The notes below the pieces were generated by a model. That model saw only the letters and a program-made list of their open reading frames with translations. It was not told the origin of the DNA and made no database searches. A program made the position numbers and the translations under genes. This document shows, piece by piece, positions 31,996-43,200 of a stretch of 64,000 nt of DNA. The stretch comes from Oscheius onirici. Taxonomy: Eukaryota; Nematoda; Chromadorea; Rhabditida; Rhabditidae. The stretch is taken from the NCBI GenBank assembly GCA_932521025.1, contig OW051471.1:2356001-2420000 (forward strand), read 5' to 3'. Within the stretch, counting starts at the first letter, position 1. Each line of letters opens with the position of its first letter.

Positions 31996-32209
31996 ACAAT
32001 ACAATGTGGATTATAAGAACTCAACAAAAAGTGAACAATATTGCGCACTCTACTGGGATAACAATCATCCCTGCATAATATCAGTTCAAACGGTTCAATA
32101 ATTTTCTCAAAAAAAAACAAATTCGATCTCAAAAATCACCATGATGTTGGGGTACATGGTCGAAATTTGTGAATCAAAATCGTTCCCTAGCCTTTATTTC
32201 AAAACATAT

Positions 32210-32356
32210 GGAGCTGATATTTTACAGGGGTGATTTTTAGCCCAATAGAATGCTACAGTTAAAAAACAAAAAGATTTCCTCTCAGCGGACTCGAACCCTG
32301 GTCGCTCCAGCGTGAATTTTCCAAACCCACTGCGCCATCCGTACATTTTCAGTTTC
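32210..32356 (-). repeat. SINE-A copy (tRNA-derived)
   Basis: On the minus strand: ACGGATGGCGCAGTGGG (A box), TTCACGCTGGAGCGACCAGG, B box GGTTCGAGTCC, GAGAGGAAATCTTTTTG, ACCCCTGTAAAATATCAGCT. The most complete of the three copies seen. Confidence 0.75.
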
Positions 32357-32404
32357 GGGGTGTTCCCAAAGTCGTTCACTGTTCTCAGACGGTAAGATAT
32401 CCAG

Positions 32405-32682
32405 TATACTTGGGCGACTCGACTCGACTCGGATCCGAATCCGAGTCTAGCCAAGTAAAACATCGATTCTAACGGGCTGTAACTAATATTTAGCGTTTTA
32501 TAGTTGTTTTATGGTTATATTTTACATTTTCACGCTAGTTTGTGAAACCTTTTTCGAAAAAAACACCGAAAACTTCGACTAATCGACTCGACTCGACTCG
32601 GAATCGAATCGACTCGACATGGTCTACGAGTCGGACTCGAATCGGAATCGAGTCGAGATTTTTGACTCGACGCCCAAGTATA
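32405..32682. mobile_element. hAT-like MITE 2, ACTCG-rich
   Basis: The same ends as MITE 1 (TATACTTGGGC / GCCCAAGTATA) with a different exact 8-bp target duplication, ATATCCAG (32397-32404, 32683-32690). Both halves are built of CGACTCGACT and GAATCGAGTCG words. Confidence 0.85.
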
Positions 32683-33189
32683 ATATCCAGGTTTCTCATA
32701 TAGCCTATTAATTCGGCCTAGAGTAGACCTACATTTTGGAACCGAGTTTGCTCGATTTCGTTGAATTTGCAGAAAGTTATGAGCATTTTTTAAAGACTTG
32801 TTTGGCGACCTAATATTATAGACAAAATTTTGTACGCAAAATTAAACAATTCTGTATCAGAAAATCAATGGTTTGAACAAACTTATACAGTGAGTGAAAC
32901 CTGAGACATAGTCTAGAAAACTTTCTCAAACTTTTCGCTACAGTATACTCACCTATTATTTTTACTCTCTATACTCTATTTTCTCAATTCGAAGAAGATC
33001 GTAATTCGTGCCTCCGATTTTGATATTCACCTCGCTCTCCCTGAAACTATCACCATGACAACCATCTTGCGACGACCGCTTGCTCCCTGCCTTCTCTGCT
33101 TCCCATTAGTCATCCTCCTGCTCTAAATTGTAGGCTTTCGTGTCTCTTTGGTCAACTAAGTGTAAAGAGAAAAAGTCAAGGTCGTTGCC
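32683..33189. other. upstream region of rpi-2
   Basis: No genes. C/T-rich sequence appears from ~32990 and presumably includes the rpi-2 promoter. No defined element is recognised. Confidence 0.4.
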
Positions 33190-35696
33190 ATGCCATCGTG
33201 GCTCTGTTGTGCACACGCCCCACGCTCCAAACCGGAGGAAATCTACCAGATGGCGCAGCTGGAAAGGACCGAACAACCGACAATGGATCTGGAAGCCACA
33301 GCCAAAACAGTTCAATCATCTGTTCCTGTAGTTGAAGTCACGGCTCCGGAACCGGCACAGCCTCAGTTTTCATGGTATTGTTTTTTACCTTTTTTAGTTA
33401 TTGAGAGATCATTCGGTCTGTAAAAAGCACTCTATTCGGCGCAATCTTGTCGAAATAAACGAAAATTTCACGAAAAAAATTCACTGTTTCAATGTGAAGG
33501 CGAAAGCTGGCCGAATCGAATTTTTGTACTGTGTCCACTCGCGTGGCTAAAATATCTCCACAAAAATGTTCTCGTTTATTTGCGATGACATTTGACCGGA
33601 ATTTTGTTGTTCGTAGCAAAACAGCACAGCTTGTGGAGTCTAAATAATTTCAAACCGTAGCGAAAAGAAGACTTTTTTTTCACACCGATCATAAATAGAA
33701 AGTGAATTGAACAGTAGGCAGTGAAATTGTTGAAAACGTCGTTGATAAACATATCGCTTAGCCTGAAATTCTCTCTATTCCCAAAAGTCATTTTCCATTC
33801 AAAAAAGTAAAGCTTTCCTGTTTCTCCTTTACAAGTCAAAATCCCAAAATTTTCCTTCACACTTGAAGGAAAACTAACGGACTCCGCAGTAAGCAATGGA
33901 ATCTCATTAGCTATCACTGATAAAAAAAAACAATTTGCTTATTTGTCGAGCAATAGGCCTAACTTTGATAGTTTAGCTTTAGTTCGTTTAGTTCAACTAA
34001 TTCGACAGCTCACTTTGATGGTTTTCCAACTACCCTGCGCAAATGTTCGAATGTACCTCACTGGAGGTTCTTACTTATTCAGTGTTTTGCGAATTGTTAA
34101 AAAACAATCCAAATAAAGCCTGAAAGTGTTTTCTGTATTTTTTTGGTCTGCCAACTGTTTACTGCGAAATGAAGGATTCTACCCATTATCCCACCAACTT
34201 GAAACCATTTTATAATCAAAAATTTAGGGAAAAACGCGAAAGAGTCGACATCAACAAGGTCACCATAGCCAATCTGGTCGAGGAGACGGTCCTGAGGACG
34301 GATTTCAACGGCGAGCCGTGTATTATCGAAAAGTGCAAGGTTTTTTGCCGTTTCATCTAGAAAGATAGTCTCATTTTAGGAAAGCATAGTCGTCATAAAG
34401 GGTCACATGTCAGCTGTCACGATTGACGACTGTGCGGATACTTTGATCGTGCTGGGACCGTGTTCTGGGAGGTTCGTAAAGGAAAACATTTGCTGTTTTT
34501 TTAGAGAGAAATAATGATAACCGAATTCACAATATGTACAGCCTCAGCTCTTAGAACGCTTTTTAAGCCTAAACAACTTCCTGAATCCAAATAGAACTGG
34601 CATGGTGTGTTCTCCAAAAATATCGCCTACGGAAACCCGGAATACTTTTGTTGCGAGACCAAGTTTGTACTGAAATGTTGGATGCTCAGCCAAATTTCAG
34701 CCTCTTTGGAAGTATCTCCTATTGTTTGGTCCTGTAAGGCATTTCGGGTGGGTGGTAACTATATCCCCTCCCCTCCCCTCCTCCCCCCCCCCCCCTCCCC
34801 TTCTCCCCCTCCCCCCCTCCCCCCCCTCCCCCCCTCCCCCCCCCCCTCCCCCCGAATGGCCACGGGGGGGAGGGGGGAGATAGACCATAGAAATCTCGAG
34901 CCGCCCAAGTATACCAGAGTACTTCTCAAATTTCAAAAACCTTTTCAGTGTTTTCATCCGCGACTGCTTCAACTGTTCTCTCCTCTCCGTCTGTGGCCAG
35001 CTTCGGACTCGGGACTGTCACAACCTGGATCTAGTTCTTCGGTGCAGTTCTGAGCCTATAATCGAACAGTCCACTGATGTGACTCTTCGTCCTCTGTACC
35101 TTTACTATCCTGATCTCAAGGGTCTGATTTTTGGGTCAAAATGCAAAAAAGTTTAGATCATCTGAAGAAGGCCGGTCTTGACGTGTTCAGGAATCAGGCT
35201 CTGTCAATTCATGATTTTACTCCGAACCACATGAAAAGTAATTTCAAGGTGGACAAGAAGACTCTCAGCATGGTGAGTATGAGGGACAGTAACAGTAATC
35301 AACCACTCCTTTTAGTCAGAAAACGGTCTCAACGTTCTGGCCAATTTTGGAGTTTACGTGGATTCTTCAAGATCCCTCTTTCCCTGTGAACTGAGTGGCA
35401 AGACTACTGTAAGCCATTTTGGTCACAATAACTTTTTTTAGCTAAATTTCGCCTACCAAGGAGTAGCGGACAACAGTGAAGAGTATCAACAAGACAGGAT
35501 GAAGTTTGTGAAAAGAATTTACAACAGAAAAATGGGTTTTAGACTCATGGAAGAGCTGAATAAGTCACCGAAACTGGCGATTTTCTGTGCCATGGACATT
35601 GAGATGCCCTCGTGGACTGGAGGAGGAGTAGGCTATGATCAGTTGCCTCTGCCGACCGATTCTTTTGATGAGTTTGAGAAATTGAAAGGACATTGA
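33190..35696 (+). CDS. rpi-2: RP2 (XRP2) homologue, C-CAP/TBCC domain protein, 341 aa
   Basis: Seven exons: 33190-33374, 34228-34339, 34380-34471, 34949-35121, 35157-35272, 35316-35408, 35442-35696; all phases agree. RP2 is a GTPase-activating protein for Arl3 that works in ciliary delivery of lipidated proteins. Seen: WEKREKV-like start of the fold, ECCIIEKCK-type beta-helix repeats, TIDDCADTLIVLGPCSGSVF, IRDCFNCSLLSVCGQLRTRD (carrying the equivalent of the catalytic Arg region QLRTRDC), SSEPIIEQS, LYYPDL and IHDFTPNHM. The rest is the divergent C-terminal domain. The N-terminus MPSWLCC replaces the usual MGC acylation signal. Intron 4 is only 35 nt. I recall the C. elegans gene as K08D12.2. 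Confidence 0.9.
34764..34913. repeat. C-rich low-complexity tract with hAT-like right end
   Basis: About 90 nt of C runs separated by single T residues in intron 3 of rpi-2, then a short G-rich inverse stretch (34864-34880) and CGCCCAAGTATA (34902-34913), the right end of the hAT-like MITEs 1 and 2. The matching left end was not found. Confidence 0.6.
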
Positions 35697-35925
35697 AAAC
35701 ATGTAACGTCAGGCCTTTGTCATACGCTGAAGTTTAGTGGAATTTAGGAGTGTTGTTTTGCATGCCATTCTGTGGTGAATTTGAAAATTTGTTCGGCATT
35801 ATTCGACGGTAACAGACACCTAACATTATATTGCTTTCCCATTAGATATGAGACAATAGAGAAACATAAAAAATTGAAGAAAATGACGGTAAAAATGACA
35901 CACGATCTTTCCAAAATTTCTACAG

Positions 35926-36482
35926 AAGGAACCTTTGGAACCTGGAACCACTGACGAAGGTCGCCTCCAACAAGATGCGCGTCTTCTATCCGATCAAAAG
36001 TTCATTTCAGAACATCGAGCCTAGGACAACCTGATAGCAAAGCAGCAACGTTACGCAATGACTTTTGATGAAACAAAACAGAATTTTCCCACATCGTAAT
36101 GTAACATGACTGAAAAAACTCAAACAGTTTGAACAACACTTTACCTCTCCTCGTAGTGTGACATTAGAGAAACAAATTAAAAACGAGAAAAACGGTCATA
36201 TGATCGGTCATAATCTTACCAAAACGTCAAGATTACGACCTATTTAGCGAAATTATTACAGCTGTCCAATACCAGTGGAATGGGAAAAATGGTCTACACT
36301 TTACTTTATAAAGATTGAAACATTTCCTTTTTTCAGCGCGCATCTCCCTCGTTGGCTGTTCCGGTTGGAGAGATGAATTTGGAGCTGCGATCAATCGTCA
36401 CGGCGGATACATTCTTCTGCCAGCTGGAGAATGCGAAGCCATGGAACAAGGTCTTTACGATGTTGGGCTCCTAGAAAAATAA
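35926..36482 (+). CDS. two-exon 3' gene fragment, unknown
   Basis: Exon 35926-35999 (acceptor TTTCTACAG, donor AAAA|GTTCAT) and exon 36337-36482 (acceptor TTTTTTTCAG) join in phase to read NLWNLEPLTKVASNKMRVF, YPIKTRISLVGCSGWRDEF, GAAINRHGGYILLPAGECEA and a tail ending LLEK, stop 36480-36482. Codon use is coding-like. The entry phase into the first exon is 2, so at least one upstream exon is missing. It could be a second gene behind rpi-2 or an alternative 3' end of it. The donor is weak, and the second exon is also open in another frame. No family recognised. Confidence 0.4.
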
Positions 36483-37181
36483 TTTGTTTCAATGAATTGG
36501 TATATACGAGTGAATTGATTTTGAGTAATGGTGCGGAGTCTGGATATCTACACTTTCATGAACAAAACTTGTAGAGGAGAGCCTTGAGAGTCTGACCATC
36601 TTCCAGTCACATACAGTTGGTTTTTTTTTTCATCTTCAACACGACCGAAAGAACAGTGAAAGAAAGTGGAAGCTGGATAGTAGACGGGACAGGATTATTT
36701 TTCAACTTTTCTTTTGTTTTTGTTTACCGCTTCTAGGTGAGAGACTCTTCTTTCAGACTCTAAAATTCAGCAGTTTAGTCTCTCTTTCTTCCTCGACTCG
36801 GTCGCTCAGTCCAGTATCGAATCGTCATATCCTGAGTCTGGAATATCTACTTATTGTTAGTCCCCAATAAGCTAATAGAAACGAGATAGGTAAGTAAAAA
36901 AAGAAACCAAATTGGACGCCGTTTCGAGGGAAAATTGACTTGCAGAGTGATGATGTTAGATTTATTCAGTTCATGGAACATTTTCAAGTCTTTGTCCAGT
37001 TCGACTCTCTTGAGAAACAGTATCACCAAGTATCTAAATCTTATCGTATTGCCTTTGCTTTCGAATTCTGATCGTGTTCACAAAACTCTCCCCATCGTAT
37101 AAAAAGACTTCGAAGAGAGATGGTTTGTCTTCTAGTCCCACGCCAAATGACGCCTAGATCGTGGGAACTTGGCCCGCGTCG
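36483..37181. other. intergenic, upstream of lectin-like gene
   Basis: No gene. Two TATA-like sites lie near the right end: TATAAAAA at 37098-37105 and TATAAAAG at 37182-37189. Confidence 0.45.
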
Positions 37182-37189
37182 TATAAAAG
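37182..37189 (+). promoter_or_regulatory. TATA box of the lectin-like gene
   Basis: TATAAAAG, 47 nt before the ATG at 37236, in a short 5' leader without a splice acceptor. Confidence 0.5.
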
Positions 37190-37235
37190 TCTCCCTCGAA
37201 GTATATCTGACTTTTTGCATCAAGAACGGAGAGAG

Positions 37236-40200
37236 ATGCGACTGTTTTTGACTATAGTCGTCTCCGCTTTTTTGGAAGTGGCATTGGGAGCTGATTCATC
37301 CCCGAGTTTTTGCGGTGCAGGTAAATGTTTTTTTGGATGGCCCGGGACGATTGCGGCACTGTTTGGAAGAACAGCTATACGCTATTCACGAAACATAAAA
37401 CGCGATAACCTTAGTCGGGTAATCGAAAGAAAATATACCAGATTGTAAATGGATCGATAACCGTTTTACCTTGCGTTTTGCTATATGAACACGAAAAATG
37501 GTAGAAAAATAGAGAAATGGAAGAGAAAAAAGCTCCATGAGGTTTTGAGCTAGATTTCGTTCGGTCCGTGTACGGGCAAAAATCCGCTGGGGTAGACCGA
37601 ACTGTTTCAAAATTTCGTCACTTCTTCAGAAAGTTCAGAAGAACGAAATAATGGGTAAATCGACCTCGGGAAACTGAGAGTTGAGAATTGTGTAGACTCT
37701 GCGTTGTTGTAAGGCTTTTCGTTTTGAGCTGAACACCCTCTTTTAGTGATTTGTAGCGGAAATTAACTGGGGCCGGTAATACTTCTTTTTTTCAACTTTT
37801 GAGGACCGAAAAAACATTCACTTTTGCAGCGACAGCTGCCAAAGGCAGCTGATACTGTAGTTGGTTTCAGGGCATGAGCAAGTGGAAATAGGGACAGGGA
37901 GATCAGCAGGGAAAGATATGCGCACGGAAATTACACGAAGGGATACAGGGATGACAGGAGGGAAAATTGGACAGAAGAAAGGGGTGTGACGATGGGTACA
38001 GCGTAAATGGTAGAGAAGGAAAAAAAACAGATGACAACGGACAGGGATACGAGAAAACCGGGAAGGGCAGAGCCCATTGCAGAATTCAGGGGGGACAGAG
38101 GGAAAATGTCGAGAGATTAGAAACAAGGGAGGACAGGGGACAAATGGGCAAGATTACAGGGACAGAGGAGACGGACAGGAACATAATTGATCTGGAGAGG
38201 GATCAGATAGCAAAGTGTTAGCTGCTAACTATCCATTTTGAATAGAAAACGGAAGTAGGCTAGCTCTGTTACTAACCACTTATTGTTACGACCCGTTCAG
38301 ATTCTACATTTTGAAATTAGGCTTGGGAGGGAGTGGGTTCAAATATTATTTTGGTCGTTTCTTTGGAGGGTCAGGGAGAGTGACTGGAGGAGAGTAACAA
38401 AGGAAGAATGAAAAGGAAACCACGACTAGGGCTCCGTGATAGAGCGAAGTCATGAATTCCTACTTTAGCCCTGGAAGGGCGTTTCCAACCTTGTTTGGAA
38501 AAAGTTATGAGCATTTTTTAAACACTTATGACGCCACCTAATAGTACAGCCGGGTGCGATTAGCGATTGCGATTATAATCGCAGATTCAAAACAAAAAAA
38601 ATGCAGCGTATTTTCTTCAAGAAAAATTAAAAATTTATGAAAAGGCGTCAATAATCTCTAATCGCGGTGAAAAATGCGAGTGCGGATGCGATTTGCGGAT
38701 AGTCCAATTTTCAAAATGCGGATGCGATTGTGCTTAGCGAAGAAAGGCGCGATTATCCGCCCAGCCTGACTGTAATCCATCGAATAGTAAAACTTGAGAC
38801 TTTTGTTACTTTTTTTTGCACGCTACAAGTTGCTGTGATGAATGTTCTACATTTGCTTGCAATGATATACCGTGTCTGTGAAACATTTATCTGAAAAAGT
38901 TGATATTTCATGAACAATACAAATTTGTTTTTTTTTACAAAATGTTGAAAAAACGTATTGGATATTTGTCAACCGGAGTAGCAAAATTCTTGATCCAGTT
39001 CAACCTAAAAAGTGCCAAACTCTTTATACATATGTCTTTTTTTGTTCAGTAAATAGCGCGATCAAGTCCATACTCAAATCAAGAACGACTTTCTGAGATA
39101 CATATATGTATTCAGTGAAACATTCCAAGCATTAGAGCACAGTTCCCATAAAACAACATTTACCTTGCCGACATTGGGCAGCTGTCTGTTGAAATTTGAA
39201 GTGGTTTTTGTGGTTTGTTATCAACCGAATGAAAAAATTGTTTCGCCTGCGCAAAAGTCCTATTAGACTACTTTTGAAACCACTTTATTTTGAGCAAATA
39301 AATAGGTCTGAACTATTCGAACTTTTCGGGAAAATTTCCTCTTGAAACGTACCCATTTTCAGGCTGGACCTTCGAAAAGACCTGTCTCGGAATCAATTTT
39401 CCCACAGCCTACGTGGATGGGAAAGGCAGCACTCAGCCGGCTCAATGTGTCATAGCTATCGAGGTTTCTTTGAGCTGAAAATATAAGAAAAGAAGCATTT
39501 TCAGGATGACTCAGCCACCCCGACGCAGATTGAAAACGTCTGTGACAGTCAAATCAAGGATAAGAGAGGAAATGGAGCTGTTCCATTCGTCAGTACTACA
39601 GCTACTGTGGATCAGCTGGAAAAGTACTTTGCTCTGAAAGTTTGTTTTTGTTTTCACAGTCGCACTCAAGCAGAAGCGAAGCACGGTATAGCGAGCACTA
39701 TATCTTCATTTGATGAAACGTATTGTAAAAAATCACTGCATTTCCTGACATTCTACAGTTAATATTCGAGAAAAAGAGAATAACTTGAATTGAACCAGGT
39801 TTTTTCATCCACATACCGTGCTACACAGCCAAGCTTACAAGCTTTTGCTTTGTAAAACGTTCTGCATCAAACGAGTATTTTCTCGTTCAAATGATACCTG
39901 CAATAGATGGAAACAAGTGTGAGAAACTATAGCTAGATGCTTTAGAGCAAAGAAGGAAACATAATTTTTTGATGTCATAAAGATATTTAGCCAAGATCCA
40001 AGCATATTTTCTATCAATAACACAAAGCAACGATAACTTGTTACTGGATGCAAGCACTGTAACATAGAGTTATCGTCTGTTCTCTGAGACTCTGGAGCAG
40101 TAATCAAGCAGCTGGAATAGTCTAAAAATCAAGAAAGCGAGCGGAAAAAGGGAACGAAAGCTGATCCAAGTCCAACAATACTATTTTGGAGTGAAGCCAT

Positions 40201-43200
40201 CGTATCTTTTCGAGTTTCCACTCCATGCCAGCAATTGTTTCCCTTGCAAAAGTTGCATCACTGACGCACACATAAACTAAAATGTCAAAACCTATAGCGC
40301 TTCACAAAAACACGAATGTCTTCAATGTTATTCATGAGAAGTACTCAATTTTCTTATGCTACACTGTGGATTTTTTTTTACCCAAAAAGTACCAGGCTCC
40401 ATGCTTTTATTAGAGGTAGTAACGGTTTTTCCGTATGAAATAAAAACAATGAGCTTCGATTCGACTAGTCTTATAGAACCTTTGAAACATTTCTCAGTTG
40501 CATATGATTTGTGAACCGTTTGCTATGTCGGGGGCCCGATGTGATCTGTTCGGCAAACCCGGGTGTGTTCTCGGGTTTACGTCTCGTCTATAAGAAAAAA
40601 ATTGGATCAAGGACGTATTACCTTGCAAAGAAAAACCTAAAGAAGCCAAAAACCGAAATCGTTTGAAGATTAGTAAACACGTTTCGTCGAACGGAACCCC
40701 AGTTTGTCTTCAAAAAAAAAGCAAAAATTTGTGTAAAAACCTACGTAATCTGGAGCTCGGCATGCTAATAACTTGTATTTGTTTTCGAGAGTAATTGAAG
40801 CAAGATATGAGCAGCAGTTCCAAAACTTTCCAAACTATAGGTTGCCGATGAAACAAAAACCTTTATTTTTCACAAGAAGCTGACCAACTTTTTTGTTATA
40901 TTCCAACCAAAGAGTTTCTTGAAATCGCTAGTTTTTGCTGCTGTTTCTTCCAACTGGGCACCAATTGGGAGTAAACAATACGATATTTGGAATGTGAAGT
41001 ACGCAGTTTGGCATAAAAACACGCTTTTGGGAATTAAAGTACGCACTTTTGCGCAAGTACGCAAGTTGTAACGGTAGCACATATTACATGATTTGATGCG
41101 TAAAGATACGTGATTTCGCGTCAAAAATAGCGTCGAAAATTGTGAGTTTCGGTTAGAAGAGTACGCAATTTTGCATATTACCGTATCCTAATGCCTGTTA
41201 CAGTACCCCAAAAACCCTTTATTTTTCAGCAAACCGGCTACTATTACGCCTCAGGAGGAAAGACTGTCGTTCCGTCCAGTGGAAAGAAGACAACCGCCGT
41301 CGGATACCTCTGCTCTATGAGTACTTTTTTAGGATACAAATTTCAAAAAAGCAAATTTTGAGACGACGAATACATCTGTCAAGAGGGCTGGTATCGTTTC
41401 GGAAGCTTCTGCTACATGGCCGTCAATACGACGGCAACTTATGGAGGTGCTGTTGAATGGTGTGAGATTCAGTTCAGTGGAACTCTGGCCAAGATTACTA
41501 ATGACGAGGAGAACAAGTTTGTTGCCTGTGAGTGATGTTTTTATGGATTTTGAGTACCTGTTGCTCTTTTTCCGAAAGCAAAATTTTTTCCGGTAGACAC
41601 AGAGAATATCAAAAGGAACGAATGACTAGTGGAAAAAGTCGAATTACAAAGGAAAAAGTCGAATTACAATTCAAAAAATGCTCTCTACATTTTGAACAGA
41701 CTACCAGCCGCCTTCGGCGACTTCGTCGCCTTTATAGTCTGTTCAAGAAAATAGAACATTTTGTGAATCAAAGCTGATTTTTTTCACCTGAGTAGCAACG
41801 TTTTCATGCTGTTCAATTTTTTTCTTACTCTCAAGTACTCTCAATGCTCCAGTAACCGAAGTTTCTCGTATGAACCACAGCGATACGATAACCACGATTA
41901 CGTCGATCTCTTCTGATCCGTTTCCTAGTCAACCGATCTCTTCTGAGCCCCTACCGGTTACTCTGACTCTATTTCCTACTCAAAATAATTTAGCAAAAAT
42001 ATTTGGCCAGGAGAGGGGTCGAACCCGAGTCGTCTGGGTGAAGACGGCGACTCTTAACAATACACCAAAATTTGAGGTCCCGGAGAAACAAACAAACATT
42101 CAAACAGAGTTCATTCACAGACACCATTGCGCTTTAGATAGTTTAGATATGCCTCCTTTCTTCTCTCCATGTTGTTCAACGTCTTATTTCAAACATAAAC
42201 TAACTGACACATTCGACACTGTTCCTTGTTTTCTATGTACAACTCCTCCGCTTCAACTGTAATAGGTTTTCAAAAATGTTTCGAAGTAGCATAAAGTCAT
42301 CAAAGTTTTTTTCTGTAAGCAATGTGTCTGTTCGTGAAATTTTTTCTTTCACAAATTCAGCTCGTCCTTCTTTCTCCAAATTGTCTGATAGCTCTGAACT
42401 TCGAACAAACTATAAACTTTCTATCCTGCAATCGTAGAAATGATGGAAAATGTTTCAAAAAAAGATGCAAAATCTCTTTTTTTTTTCAGTGAAACGCAAA
42501 CAGAAAATGTTTCAACAGGCAGCTAAGATATTCTGAAGATTCGGTCAAAGCTTGTTCAGTTGGCGCAAAAATCTGTTGTTCGGTCTTAGAGAAAGTCAAA
42601 AATGTTTCAAAGAATAGATAAGAGCGCGACGTTTTTTTTTGTCAGCGCTACTGCTTCTTTTGTGGCAAAAAAAAACTTTTCACAAAAACTAGCCAGTCCC
42701 TCTCTCCCTCCGAATCGTTTAAAAACTCTTTTGATGTGTCTGCTGACCCCTCCGGTTTGCCCTTGAGTTTGCCATCAATGTTGCCCTCGCTGTAAAAGCG
42801 CGCGTATCAAATGTTTTTCTGCTTCTGACAAGGTCACAATGACCTATGAGAATCGTCAAAAAACAGAACATTTCAGTATTGGCTCGGGACAAGCTCTTCA
42901 AAGACGCCCTGGGAAAGAATGAAATCTGGGGACCGATCAAATACGTACAGGAAGACGATCTGTGGGAATATACCGGGATGGACAGCAATGACAAGAAAGT
43001 ACTGTACATGCGATGGTGGAGCACTGATAAAGGTGAGTAGGAGGGCCGAAATGAGACAAATGTTCACTTTTTTCGGAACAATTTACTAAAAAAAACTGTT
43101 TCAGATAGAGTGTAACTAAAAATATATTATTACAGCCTTTGAAAAAAAAGTGCTGGTGGAACCGAAATAGGTGTTTTTAGCGTTGTACACGAGATCAAAA

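Noticed and set aside
34607-35053. 148-codon Pro-rich frame and the opposite Gly-rich frame
   Set aside because: Artefacts of the C-rich tract in an rpi-2 intron.
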